64,000 bases of DNA from Bacteroidales bacterium (GCA_024400565.1 JAKSMQ010000001.1:28057-92056); one strand, 5' to 3'; shown: positions 28,300-35,445, counted from the first letter of the stretch. Translations and numbers: made by a program. Notes: generated by a model from the letters alone, not told the origin.

Positions 28300-28574
28300 G
28301 AGTGCCGAGAAAGACTTCGCTTCTGACAGGATTAAGATTTTTAGTCCGGATTTTCAGTTGGGATTTTATCTGTTGGTCGCCTTTTAGACAAAAACATAGA
28401 TAAACACGGGCCGACATTTGTCTTCGATATTGTATCGGGGTTTGTCGGCGAATTACGATGTTGGCAGAATATTATGCGACAATACAATCCGGCAACAAAT
28501 GCAATAGCGTTTAGGCTAGCGGCCAGGGTTTATCTTGGTTTATCGCCTTTGGAGGGGCTTGGCGGCTGAGGGGG

Positions 28575-28612
28575 CAAGTTTTTCCGGGAGCTTGCTCACG
28601 AGGGAAAACTTG
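28575..28612. repeat. Hairpin in the accessory zone
   Basis: CAAGTTTTTCC (28575-28585) pairs with GGGAAAACTTG (28602-28612), an 11-bp stem with one T-G wobble. No T run follows in either direction. The surrounding 28406-28668 holds no supportable gene. Confidence 0.45.
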
Positions 28613-28668
28613 AGTCCGCAGATGCCGAAGATGCGAAGCAGCTTCAGAAGAGAAGCCCTTTCAAAGGA

Positions 28669-28745
28669 TGTTTATCTATGTTTTTTTCTACAATCAACCC
28701 GACCTTGACCAAGGGGGTTATCTTTGTTTTTTTCTAATTTGACCC
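28669..28745. repeat. Tandem copies of the 45-nt GTTTATCTATG repeat
   Basis: Two units beginning at about 28670 and 28717 (GTTTATCTATG and GTTATCTTTG, each followed by a T run, TCTA and a GACC motif). The same unit occurs in tandem at 27836 and 27881, inverted at 28371-28405, and as a fragment at 28527-28545. It overlaps the 3' end of the pseudogene on the minus strand. Confidence 0.55.
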
Positions 28746-29058
28746 ACTCATCGTAGAGGTCGTTCTTGCAGTCCATGCGCGCGTTAGAGAGTGTTTCTAC
28801 CTGATTGGACAGTTGACCCTCATTTCCGCCGCTGTCGGCTACTAAATTTGCCATCATACCATCCGTTTCCAGCCCTGAAAGGTCAGAATTCCGGAGTTGG
28901 CCGTTACTCACATAAGTCTCCAAAATGAGGAACAACATCGGCAAAATGAACTCTTAGATGCCTTTTGAGACCTGCAAAAGGAGAATTTTGAGGTCTTTTG
29001 AGCCCTATTTGAGCTCTGGCATCTTAGGAGGTTGGGGTTTAGTAATGTCGTATTTCAT
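28675..29058 (-). pseudogene. Decayed N-terminal fragment of a DUF3987-like gene, copy 1
   Basis: From an ATG at 29058 the minus strand reads MKYDITKPQPPKMPELK, then TAG, then GSKDLKILLLQVSKGI, then TAA, and stays open through MANLVADSGG and EGQLSNQVETLSNA to a stop near 28675. As I recall them, these phrases are the N-terminal hallmarks of the DUF3987/primase-like proteins common in Bacteroidales mobile regions. Two in-frame stops and loss of the C-terminal two thirds show it is dead. A diverged second copy lies upstream. Confidence 0.65.
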
Positions 29059-29096
29059 TGTTGTTGTGCTTCTTAGGGAAATATTATATGTGGTTA

Positions 29097-29252
29097 GCGT
29101 TTCAGTTTCAGTTGTTTCAGTTGTTTTTTGAGGGGTATCAATATCATCTATTCCTATATATCTATTTAATTATTAATTAGTTAAGTATTCTATAAGGGGA
29201 TATTGACATAGCATTTTTTAATTGAAACACTGAAACATTGAAACGCTGAAAC
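29097..29252. repeat. Inverted 8-nt array element 1 (GTTTCA type)
   Basis: The left arm has three GTTTCA copies between 29099 and 29119. The right arm has four TGAAAC copies at an exact 8-nt period (29223, 29231, 29239, 29247). The arms flank a core that starts GAGGGGTATCAA and ends with AAGGGGAT and a poly-T. It sits between a gene-end fragment (minus strand, peptide AFECFVEK then stop, near 29271-29300) and the start of pseudogene copy 1. Confidence 0.65.
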
Positions 29253-29315
29253 AAAAATGTCTTACTTCTCTACGAAGCATTCGAAAGCCTGTGGTACATC
29301 AGTATAAGCCTTCTA

Positions 29316-29584
29316 CTAACACGCAACCTGATTTGACAATTGATCCTTGTTACCGCAATTTTTGCCATCAGACTGGCCATTATTCCACACGATTCCTTTC
29401 AATTTTGGTTGGGATAGAGATATTGGGGTTCGGTCATATTTGCATCCAAAATAGGAAAAAGCATAGGTACAAGGGGCTGATTCATGTCTTTTGAGGTCTG
29501 AGAAAGGATTAATTTGATGCATTCTGTGCCCTTTCCGAGGATAGGCATCGTAGGAGAATGCCTTTTAGTGATATCATAATTCAT
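29316..29584 (-). pseudogene. Decayed N-terminal fragment of a DUF3987-like gene, copy 2
   Basis: From ATG 29584 the minus strand reads MNYDITKRHSPTMP, then QTSKDMNQPLVPMLFPI, then YPNQN followed by TGA. The homologous reading continues past the stop (KESCGIMASLMA), then shifts frame to NCGNKDQLSNQV and ends. It is the same gene segment as copy 1, with one stop, one frameshift and a truncated end. Confidence 0.65.
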
Positions 29585-29624
29585 TGTTCTACTGTTAGAT
29601 ATTTTTAATTGTTAAAAATTTTAC

Positions 29625-29772
29625 GTATCAGTATCAGTGTGTCAGTCCGATTTTTGAGGGGTATCAACTTCCCTTTTATCTATATAACTATCTATATATT
29701 AATATTATAGATATTATTATAGAGGGGATTGTGATGCATTTTTTTTGGACTGATACACTGACACACTGATAC
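29625..29772. repeat. Inverted 8-nt array element 2 (GTATCA/GTGTCA type)
   Basis: Left arm GTATCA (29625), GTATCA (29631), GTGTCA (29639). Right arm TGATAC (29751), TGACAC (29759), TGATAC (29767), at an 8-nt period. The core is like element 1 (GAGGGGTATCAA then AT-rich then AGGGGAT and poly-T). The position relative to the gene fragments is the same: the preceding minus-strand fragment ends AFECLGEK then stop (29811). Confidence 0.65.
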
Positions 29773-29829
29773 GCTTTTCTTGTAACTTGCTCTTGCTGAG
29801 TCTTATTTCTCTCCGAGGCATTCGAAGGC

Positions 29830-30192
29830 ATGAAGGAGATCGTTGATGAGTTAGAGGATATAGGTTTTCTCTACGAAGCCTGGCCCCATATGGAGTCGCT
29901 TGAAGTTGAAACGGGGCTGACCGTCGCATCTGCAGAAGGGAGAGGATTAGATATTACAGCCAGAGCAAACCGTCTGACCGATATGGAATCAAACTAAACA
30001 ATTGTAAATCTAAAAAAATCGTATCTTTACAATTCCTTTTACAGGACCAGCAAGAATATCTACACATTCATCAGCAAGGCGATGAATGAGCTTGAAGAAG
30101 ATGGCGTGAAGGTTATCAATAAAGACAAGGCTAGAGCTAACGCAGAGGCCGTTTACGAAGCATCCCGCAAGGCTCAGGCTATGGCCCTCTAA
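29830..30192 (+). pseudogene. Interrupted open frame of unknown type
   Basis: A plus-strand frame from ATG 29830 is interrupted by one TAA (29995-29997) and then continues in the same frame to a stop at 30190. The downstream part reads like true coding sequence (FYRTSKNIYTFISKAMNELE, then charged helices ending AQAMAL). I do not recognise it. The upstream half may be chance, since it overlaps the end of a minus-strand fragment. A TATCTTTA box lies near 30030. Confidence 0.35.
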
Positions 30193-30225
30193 TAAGTGAA
30201 TATTAATATACAAAAAAAACAGATC

Positions 30226-30438
30226 ATGAGAACAGATGAAGTCGACGGAAAGACATATCAGGTCAAGAACGAAAGCGTAAACGAAGGAAATTATACATTT
30301 GCAATAGCAGATGGAATGTACGACCTACACACGATACATACACTTGAGAATGCCGGTTTAGAGTGCCACATAGACAAAGGCGAAGGCAATGAGCTAGTAT
30401 GCAGAAGTAATAAACCTATCCACATAAAAGAAGACTAG
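30226..30438 (+). CDS. Small protein of unknown function, paired with an XRE regulator
   Basis: 70 residues from the ATG at 30226 (a GTG at 30196 is possible but adds a poly-basic stretch without support). It is acidic with no membrane segment and not recognised. Its stop is 2 nt before the start of the helix-turn-helix gene, so the two form a small operon, an arrangement reminiscent of toxin-antitoxin or mobile-element control modules. No toxin fold is visible. Confidence 0.55.
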   Translation: MRTDEVDGKTYQVKNESVNEGNYTFAIADGMYDLHTIHTLENAGLECHIDKGEGNELVCRSNKPIHIKED

Positions 30439-30440
30439 CC

Positions 30441-30644
30441 ATGGGGAAAATAATAGAACAAGCAAGGAAGATCCGAATGGAGTCGGGAATCACACAGCAG
30501 GACGTGGCCGAGCGAATGGGAATAGCGCAGACGGCGGTGTCGAGGTTGGAAATCGGGGCGCATTCGCCGTCGCTGGACATGGTGGAGAGATATGCAGAAG
30601 CATTAGGCTGTAGATTGAAAATTGAGAAAAAGGAGGAGAAATAG
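30441..30644 (+). CDS. XRE-family helix-turn-helix regulator (67 aa)
   Basis: Nearly the whole protein is a Cro/CI-type HTH domain: ITQQDVAERMGIAQTAVSRL covers helices 2-3, followed by SPSLDMVERYAEALG. The short Lys/Glu tail leaves no room for a sensor domain. It is a DNA-binding regulator of unknown target, probably of its own operon. The nearby 16-bp palindrome at 30688-30735 is a possible binding or structural site. Confidence 0.88.
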   Translation: MGKIIEQARKIRMESGITQQDVAERMGIAQTAVSRLEIGAHSPSLDMVERYAEALGCRLKIEKKEEK

Positions 30645-30687
30645 AGGTGGAGAAACTAGTGAAACCAGAAAAATTTTTGATGGTAAA

Positions 30688-30735
30688 AATATAGATAAAT
30701 AGGCACTTTGCGAGGAGTTCCTATTTATCTATATT
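30688..30735. repeat. Perfect 16-bp inverted repeat
   Basis: AATATAGATAAATAGG (30688-30703) and CCTATTTATCTATATT (30720-30735) with a 16-nt spacer. There is no T run, so it is not a clear terminator. The ATAGATAAA core resembles the ends of the MITE-like repeat (ACATAGATAAAC). Confidence 0.6.
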
Positions 30736-30755
30736 AATATATTAGAAAATATATG

Positions 30756-30763
30756 TATTTTTG
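30756..30763 (+). promoter_or_regulatory. Promoter -7 box (TATTTTTG) for the 89-aa ORF
   Basis: Exact TAnnTTTG match 9 nt before the ATG at 30773. It makes the upstream ATG at 30761 an unlikely start. Confidence 0.6.
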
Positions 30764-30772
30764 CAGACAATT

Positions 30773-31042
30773 ATGAAGCAAAGAAAAGACATACCAGAAG
30801 AGGTGAAAAACGCCCTGAAGGAAGAGATATCACAATACGGTGATAGAGTCTCTTTTGTTGGTTCTTTTGGAAAAGGAGAGTGTCCCGTTGAAGGGTTTGA
30901 AGATGGCGCGGATCTTTTTTTGTTTCGTAATCCAGGTGATTTAGATATCGGATTCCCTCTCGTTGTTCTTTTTGCAGGTGGCAAGGCTGTAGATATAAGG
31001 GAAAGACTTTCTCTTCTACTGCTCAGGAGTTTCAAATATTGA
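30773..31042 (+). CDS. Small protein of unknown function
   Basis: 89 residues, with a charged N-terminal helix (EEVKNALKEEISQYGDRVSF) followed by Gly-rich and hydrophobic segments (VGSFGKG, GFPLVVLFAGGKAVD). I do not recognise it. It has its own promoter. Its 3' end overlaps an opposing orphan frame by 27 nt, so the C-terminus may have been altered by a rearrangement. Confidence 0.45.
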   Translation: MKQRKDIPEEVKNALKEEISQYGDRVSFVGSFGKGECPVEGFEDGADLFLFRNPGDLDIGFPLVVLFAGGKAVDIRERLSLLLLRSFKY

Positions 31043-31267
31043 AGCAAATTTTGTATTGAACACTTTGTTGTCGATACGAAGTATTCCTCTTGTGTATATT
31101 GGTTTTGTTCCTGCTCTGTTGGCGATATTGTCGACAGGTAGGAATGTGCCATCATAGTCGTAGTATTCTTGAGGCTCAATATATACAAGCTTACCATCTT
31201 TCTGTCTTTGGAGGATTGTAGCCGGGAGCCGTGGGACCATAGAGACCCAAACAAACCCCAAAAGCAA
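31016..31267 (-). pseudogene. Orphan fragment of an unknown gene
   Basis: The minus-strand frame reads like the coding C-terminal end of a larger protein (QEYYDYDGTFLPVDNIANR, KPIYTRGILRIDNKVF, stop). It has no proper start or promoter; it opens from a TTG. It lies against the rplS terminator and is probably a remnant left by rearrangement. Not recognised. Confidence 0.35.
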
Positions 31268-31312
31268 CCTTGAACGGCCTTATTTCCCGTCCCAGGATGA
31301 GGTCATAGAAAC

Positions 31313-31345
31313 CAAAAGGCGAACCCCACAGAATGGGATTCGCCG
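31313..31345 (-). terminator. Terminator of the infC-rpmI-rplT-rplS operon
   Basis: On the minus strand GGCGAATCCCA / TGGGGTTCGCC forms a stem with one mismatch around TTCTG, followed by TTTTGG, 37 nt after the rplS stop. Confidence 0.8.
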
Positions 31346-31381
31346 ATGGAAAATGGTATCTGCAAAGGAGCGAAGAGTCGC

Positions 31382-31738
31382 TTAGCGCATTCTTCTTTCC
31401 TTGATACGGGCTTTCTTACCGGTGAGATTACGCAAGTAGAAGATACGAGCGCGACGTACAGCGCCGTGCTTGTTGACATCAATCTGCTCGATGAAGGGGC
31501 TGGAGATGGGGAAGATACGCTCTACGCCAACGCCATTGGTAATCTTACGAACAGTAAAGGTTTCGGTGGCACCAGAACCACGACGCTGGATAACAACGCC
31601 CTGGAAGTTCTGGATACGCTCTTTGTTTCCTTCACGGATTTTATAGTGAACAGTAATGGTATCGCCAGCGCCGAATTCGGGGAATTCTTTGCGTTCGATC
31701 TGGTCTTCTACGAACTGAATTAATTCAATTTTTCCCAT
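31382..31738 (-). CDS. rplS: 50S ribosomal protein L19
   Basis: 118 residues, full length. The [14 protein letters not shown] segment, [19 protein letters not shown] and the basic C-terminus [20 protein letters not shown] are diagnostic. L19 lies at the interface of the subunits. It is the last gene of an operon with infC, rpmI and rplT, which is not its most common location; in many bacteria it follows trmD. Confidence 0.98.
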   Translation of the reverse strand: MGKIELIQFVEDQIERKEFPEFGAGDTITVHYKIREGNKERIQNFQGVVIQRRGSGATETFTVRKITNGVGVERIFPISSPFIEQIDVNKHGAVRRARIFYLRNLTGKKARIKERRMR

Positions 31739-31832
31739 GACTAATAGTAGTTTTTAAAGTTAATACTTAGCATTCCGTATCGTTGCCCAGGCAAAGGAGC
31801 CTTTTTTTCTACGGAAGAGGCTATTGGCTTAT

Positions 31833-32177
31833 TTATTTTACCATCTTTACAACAGCGGTGAAAGCCTCAGGATTGTTCATAGCCAGGTCGGCGAGAACTT
31901 TGCGGTTCAACTCGATGTTGTTCTTATGGAGTTCACCCATGAACACGGAGTAGGAAATGCCATTCATGCGGCAACCGGCGTTGATACGGTTGATCCACAA
32001 GGAACGGAATTCGCGCTTCTTGTTCTTTCTGTCACGGTAAGCGTAGGTCTGACCTTTTTCCCATTTATTCTTGGCAACGGTCCAAACATTTTTACCTCTA
32101 CCCCAATAACCTTTGGTACGGTTGAGGATTTTCTTTCTGCGTGCTCTTGAAGCAACGGCATTTACTGATCTTGGCAT
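31833..32177 (-). CDS. rplT: 50S ribosomal protein L20
   Basis: 114 residues, essential for 50S assembly. The start ([19 protein letters not shown]), the [13 protein letters not shown] segment and the [13 protein letters not shown] end are typical. In other bacteria L20 represses its own operon by binding leader RNA. The 148-nt gap to rpmI or the infC leader could hold such a site, but I cannot identify it. Confidence 0.98.
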   Translation of the reverse strand: MPRSVNAVASRARRKKILNRTKGYWGRGKNVWTVAKNKWEKGQTYAYRDRKNKKREFRSLWINRINAGCRMNGISYSVFMGELHKNNIELNRKVLADLAMNNPEAFTAVVKMVK

Positions 32178-32325
32178 GTTTAAGTAATTTTGTTTTCGTT
32201 TAAGCGCCGAGCCTCACGACTCGAACTTAGGTGCTGTAAACAATGGTTAATAACTCCGAAAAAGTATTAAGTTGAACGAGGAAGAATGACTCCAGGCGTC
32301 AACCTGCTACTTTTTTTTAAATTGA

Positions 32326-32520
32326 CTAGGCTAAGAGCATTCTCTTAACGCGTTTTTCGTCATCGCGGCTAACCAGAGCGGTGTGGTCGAGATTACGTTT
32401 CTGGCATGTTTCCTTCTTAGTCAGAATGTGGCTATGGTAAGCATGCTTTCTTTTGATTTTACCAGTGCCGGTGAAAGCGAAACGCTTCTTTGCGCTGGCT
32501 TTGGTTTTCATTGTAGGCAT
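32326..32520 (-). CDS. rpmI: 50S ribosomal protein L35
   Basis: 64 residues, very basic ([20 protein letters not shown] then [14 protein letters not shown]), standard for Bacteroidota L35. It lies between infC and rplT as in most bacteria. Confidence 0.98.
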   Translation of the reverse strand: MPTMKTKASAKKRFAFTGTGKIKRKHAYHSHILTKKETCQKRNLDHTALVSRDDEKRVKRMLLA

Positions 32521-32608
32521 TACTTTACTGTTTTTTTAAGTTAGACTATATGTTGCAGATACGCATTTTTCTTTATCGGATGAGGCTTGACCCAAAAGGG
32601 GGAACGGA

Positions 32609-33148
32609 TCAGTTCTTTTTGGGAGCAAGCATCATAAACATCTTCTTGCCCTCGAGATGAGGCATCGTTTCGGGCTTGCCGTAGTCGAGCAGAGCCTGAG
32701 CGAACTTGAGAAGCTGGGCTTCGCCCTGGTCCTTATAGACGATGGAACGGCCCTTGAAGAATACTTCTACCTTTACCTTGTTGCCACCCTGAAGGAAGTT
32801 GATGGCATGTTTGAGAAGGAAATCGAAGTCGTGCTCGCCGATATTGGGGCTGAGACGAATCTCTTTTACCACAATCTTGGTCGAGTTGGCCTTCATCTCT
32901 TTCTGCTTCTTTTTTTGCTCGTAGAGGTACTTCTGATACTCGATAATCTTGCAAACGGGAGGATTTGCATTGGGTGAAATCTCCACAAGGTCAAGGCCCT
33001 GGTCGTAAGCCATCTTGAGTGCGTCGCGCACACTAAGGATAACGGGTTCAATGTCTTCGCCTACCACACGAACCATGGGTGCGGTAATGCGTTCGTTGAT
33101 ACGGTGGTCGGGCTCTTTGCGCACAGGACCACGTCCACGCCCTTTCAT
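32609..33148 (-). CDS. infC: Translation initiation factor IF-3
   Basis: IF-3 binds the 30S subunit, prevents premature 50S joining and checks the start codon. The N domain (HRINERITAPMVRVVG, ALDLVEISPNA-type segment) and the C domain (KEIRLSPNIGEHDFDF, FFKGRSIVYKDQG, LEGKKMFMMLAPKK) are both intact. The ATG at 33148 gives 179 residues but has no Shine-Dalgarno before it. The frame stays open for another 16 codons upstream. An AGGAG lies 8 nt before an in-frame ATA at 33175, which would give 188 residues (see the separate entry). It is the first gene of the infC-rpmI-rplT-rplS operon. Confidence 0.96.
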   Translation of the reverse strand: MKGRGRGPVRKEPDHRINERITAPMVRVVGEDIEPVILSVRDALKMAYDQGLDLVEISPNANPPVCKIIEYQKYLYEQKKKQKEMKANSTKIVVKEIRLSPNIGEHDFDFLLKHAINFLQGGNKVKVEVFFKGRSIVYKDQGEAQLLKFAQALLDYGKPETMPHLEGKKMFMMLAPKKN

Positions 33149-33172
33149 AGGGCTTTTTTGTACAGGTGTTGC

Positions 33173-33188
33173 TATAACTAATTCTCCT
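33173..33188 (-). promoter_or_regulatory. Shine-Dalgarno AGGAG and probable AUA start codon of infC
   Basis: On the minus strand AGGAG (33188-33184), an 8-nt spacer AATTAGTT, then ATA GCA ACA CCT in frame with infC. No ATG, GTG or TTG exists in frame between the upstream stop (33199-33197) and ATG 33148. A near-cognate start fits the known E. coli pattern, where infC begins at AUU and IF-3 represses its own synthesis. Confidence 0.5.
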
Positions 33189-33333
33189 ATATTTGTTTAA
33201 TACTTCGGTCGGAATTGCACAATTTGAGCATCTCTCAGGGATATTCGGATTGTACAACCTTCCCATTCAACTTAATCAGGAACAGCGGATTATGCCTTTT
33301 GCAGCAGAACACACCATCCTCTTTTAAGCAATG

Positions 33334-33341
33334 CAAAGATA
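33334..33341 (-). promoter_or_regulatory. Promoter -7 box (TATCTTTG) of the infC operon
   Basis: Exact TAnnTTTG match on the minus strand, about 160 nt before the proposed AUA start. The long leader is in keeping with an autoregulated translation operon. Confidence 0.7.
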
Positions 33342-33497
33342 CACACTTTTTTTGAATACAAAACATTTTGTTGAAAAATATTCATTTTCAGTCTGTGGCA
33401 CAGGGTTGCCCGGGATAAAGATTTGCTATGCCGGCATACTAAAACGCCAACATCTGCGTTATCTGTTTAATCACTTCTGTCCCTCCCGATATTAGAG

Positions 33498-34595
33498 ATG
33501 AAACGAATGAAAACTCTTTTGATATTAATCCTTATCCTGGCCGGTATCGTGGTATTGGTTTCGGCTTGTATGAGTCTTCCTACCTTTGGAGCCAAACCCA
33601 AAGGAGAACGGCTGGAACGCATGAAGCAGTCACCCAATTTCAAGGATGGCGTATTCGTAAACCAGGAACCCACACCTGCTATGGTCCGTGGCGAGATGAA
33701 GGACTCTATCGACAAGCTTTACCGGAGTTTTATCCTCGACTCTATGAGCGACGTTTCTTCGGGATCGAGGAAGCCCTCGGGCAAGATTAATGCCGTTAGC
33801 GCAGACCTCAGGAATCTTCCGTCAGAGGGAGACTGGATTGTATGGTTTGGCCATTCGAGCTATCTGTTCCAGGTGTCGGGCGTCCGCTTTCTTGTCGACC
33901 CTGTGTTCGGAACGGCATCCCCTGTGTGGTTTGTCAACAAACCTGTGGAGGGATCTGACATTTACAAGCCTGAGGATCTTCCTAATATTGATTACCTTAT
34001 TATTACTCACGACCACTACGACCATATGGATTATACAACGTGCAAGAAACTGCGCGAAAAGGTGAGACACGCCGTATGTCCTCTTGGTGTAGACGCTCAT
34101 CTTGAACGCTGGGGTTACAGACCCGGCCAGATTGTTGAAATGGACTGGAACAAGAGTATTTCAATCAACGGGGTTACCATCTATTGTCTCCCCCAACGCC
34201 ATTTCTCGGGACGCACATTCAAGCGCAACCCTACCCTATGGGCGTCTTTTATGATAGAAACCGACGGAAAGACAATCTTTGTTGCCGGAGACGGAGGCTA
34301 CGGACGTCATTTCAAAGAGATCGGGAAGAGATTTCCCTCTATCGACCTGGCCATTCTCGAAAACGGACAATACAATCCGCAATGGCCTTTCATCCACACC
34401 CTGCCCTATCAGCTGAGGCAGGTTATCGACGACCTGGGGGTTAAGCAGATTCTTACCGTTCATCACGGCAAATATGCCGAAGCCCTACATCCCTGGGAAG
34501 AGCCCGAGCGTCTTGTAGACTATCTTGCCAAAGACTCCTCGCTCACCTTTATCCGCCCGGCAATCGGAGAACTGACCAGCCTGAAACTCCGATAA
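33498..34595 (+). CDS. MBL-fold hydrolase lipoprotein, NAPE-PLD-like
   Basis: A 365-residue protein with a lipoprotein signal (hydrophobic residues 7-20, VSAC with Cys24). The MBL signature THDHYDHMD and the upstream VWFGHSSYLFQVSG and FLVDPVFG segments are typical of the NAPE-hydrolysing phospholipase D-like branch. Further ligands are in QRHFSGR, VAGDGGYG and VHHGKYAEAL. A phospholipid-type substrate is possible, but many relatives have other roles. It is distinct from the shorter MBL lipoprotein at 2906. It stands alone and ends in a repeat region. Confidence 0.85.
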   Translation: MKRMKTLLILILILAGIVVLVSACMSLPTFGAKPKGERLERMKQSPNFKDGVFVNQEPTPAMVRGEMKDSIDKLYRSFILDSMSDVSSGSRKPSGKINAVSADLRNLPSEGDWIVWFGHSSYLFQVSGVRFLVDPVFGTASPVWFVNKPVEGSDIYKPEDLPNIDYLIITHDHYDHMDYTTCKKLREKVRHAVCPLGVDAHLERWGYRPGQIVEMDWNKSISINGVTIYCLPQRHFSGRTFKRNPTLWASFMIETDGKTIFVAGDGGYGRHFKEIGKRFPSIDLAILENGQYNPQWPFIHTLPYQLRQVIDDLGVKQILTVHHGKYAEALHPWEEPERLVDYLAKDSSLTFIRPAIGELTSLKLR

Positions 34596-34619
34596 CTATT
34601 GAATCCGTCGCAGGAAGAA

Positions 34620-34746
34620 CGGACGTAACTCCTGGTCGGATACGGATAATAAAAAAGTAAGATGGACGTATCATACGGTCGGTTACGGATGGGGAAAAGT
34701 AAGACGGACGTAACTTCCGGTCGGTTACGGTTTGAAAAAGAATAAG
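34620..34746. repeat. Three tandem 42-43-nt repeats
   Basis: Units start at 34620, 34663 and 34705, with consensus YGGACGTAAC, about 9 nt, GTCGGTTACGG, then an A-rich GTAAGA tail. In units 1 and 3, CGTAAC pairs with the following GTTACG or GATACG segment. The third unit merges into the terminator at 34738. Confidence 0.7.
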
Positions 34747-34774
34747 GATGCTTTGTTTCAGCATCCTTATTCTT
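34738..34774 (-). terminator. Terminator between convergent genes
   Basis: A perfect 15-bp stem AAGAATAAGGATGCT / AGCATCCTTATTCTT with a 7-nt loop. On the minus strand it is followed by TTTTTC, serving the nitroreductase gene; it may also stop the plus-strand MBL transcript. Confidence 0.85.
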
Positions 34775-34794
34775 GTTCTGGGGGAATCGTTTCT

Positions 34795-35445
34795 CTATCC
34801 GATAATCAAATCTTTAAGCTGTACCTTGGGAACAAAATGGACCGTACCCCGCTCGGTATCTTTGCGATAGTAGGCGTGATTGTCCTGTTCGGAGATGGGA
34901 GTCAACTCAAACTGCTCGGCCCCTTTTCCTATAGCCAATACCGCCAACGGGGGATAAGGCAGAGCGAGTTGCTCTTGGATATTCTTCTTGTTGAAGGCAC
35001 AGATAATAAGTCCGTTCAATCCCATTTCTACAGCCTTGAGAAGCATGCTCTGAAGGGAGATTCCAAGGTCGATATCGACCATCTTGTCCTCCTCTTTGGC
35101 AGAACAGACTACTACAAATGCCTCGGGTTCTGTCCCTGGGAAAGGGAGATGCAACTCGGGCAAGGCTCCACCCATTTTTACGTTAGAAAGTACGATTTGT
35201 GATTCGGGACCCTGGGTAACAAGCCTGAACCGCAAAGCCTGCTGATTACGGGCCGAGGGTATGCGGGTGTTAACGGCAACTATCTGTTCAAGCATAGCGC
35301 GAGAAACGACGAAATCTTTCTTGTACCCGCGGGTACTACGGTTCTTGGTGAGGAGTTCTTCAACGGTATGGCCCACCTTTTTGGTTTTGGTAGGACCTTT
35401 TCCGAAGCATTCTTCGTAGCGTTTTTCCAGATAATTGTCAGCCAT
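34795..35445 (-). CDS. Nitroreductase-family protein
   Basis: 216 residues from the ATG at 35445; an upstream start at 35505 only adds a non-conserved stretch overlapping the aspS-proximal gap. NRSTRGYKKD supplies the FMN-contacting Arg-Ser pair, IPSARNQQALRFRLV the second FMN loop, and DIDLGISLQSMLLKAVEMGL the dimer helix. Cytosolic, with no signal peptide. The substrate is unknown. It begins about 85 nt after aspS and is probably read through from it. Confidence 0.88.
   Translation of the reverse strand: MADNYLEKRYEECFGKGPTKTKKVGHTVEELLTKNRSTRGYKKDFVVSRAMLEQIVAVNTRIPSARNQQALRFRLVTQGPESQIVLSNVKMGGALPELHLPFPGTEPEAFVVVCSAKEEDKMVDIDLGISLQSMLLKAVEMGLNGLIICAFNKKNIQEQLALPYPPLAVLAIGKGAEQFELTPISEQDNHAYYRKDTERGTVHFVPKVQLKDLIIG

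Larger units (their letters stand above)
27881..28405. mobile_element. MITE-like element with about 33-bp terminal inverted repeats
   Basis: The left end (27881-27914) begins GTTTATCTATGTTTTTGTCT and continues to CGACCA. The right end (28371-28405) is nearly its exact reverse complement: TGGTCGC followed by TTTTAGAC and ending AACATAGATAAAC. The element is about 525 bp, has no transposase frame and contains array D. No clear target-site duplication is visible. The same end sequence recurs nearby at 27836 and 28669. Confidence 0.45.

Noticed and set aside
27958-28420. Open frames of 90-103 codons in the accessory zone
   Set aside because: Compositionally unlike proteins, overlapping repeats, without start signals or homology cues.
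28669-29772. CRISPR array
   Set aside because: Units are 8-45 nt without regular unique spacers, occur on both strands, and no cas genes are present.
33048-33266. Upstream ORF overlapping the infC start in another frame
   Set aside because: No Shine-Dalgarno, and the peptide is low quality inside infC. The in-frame AUA start explains the leader better.
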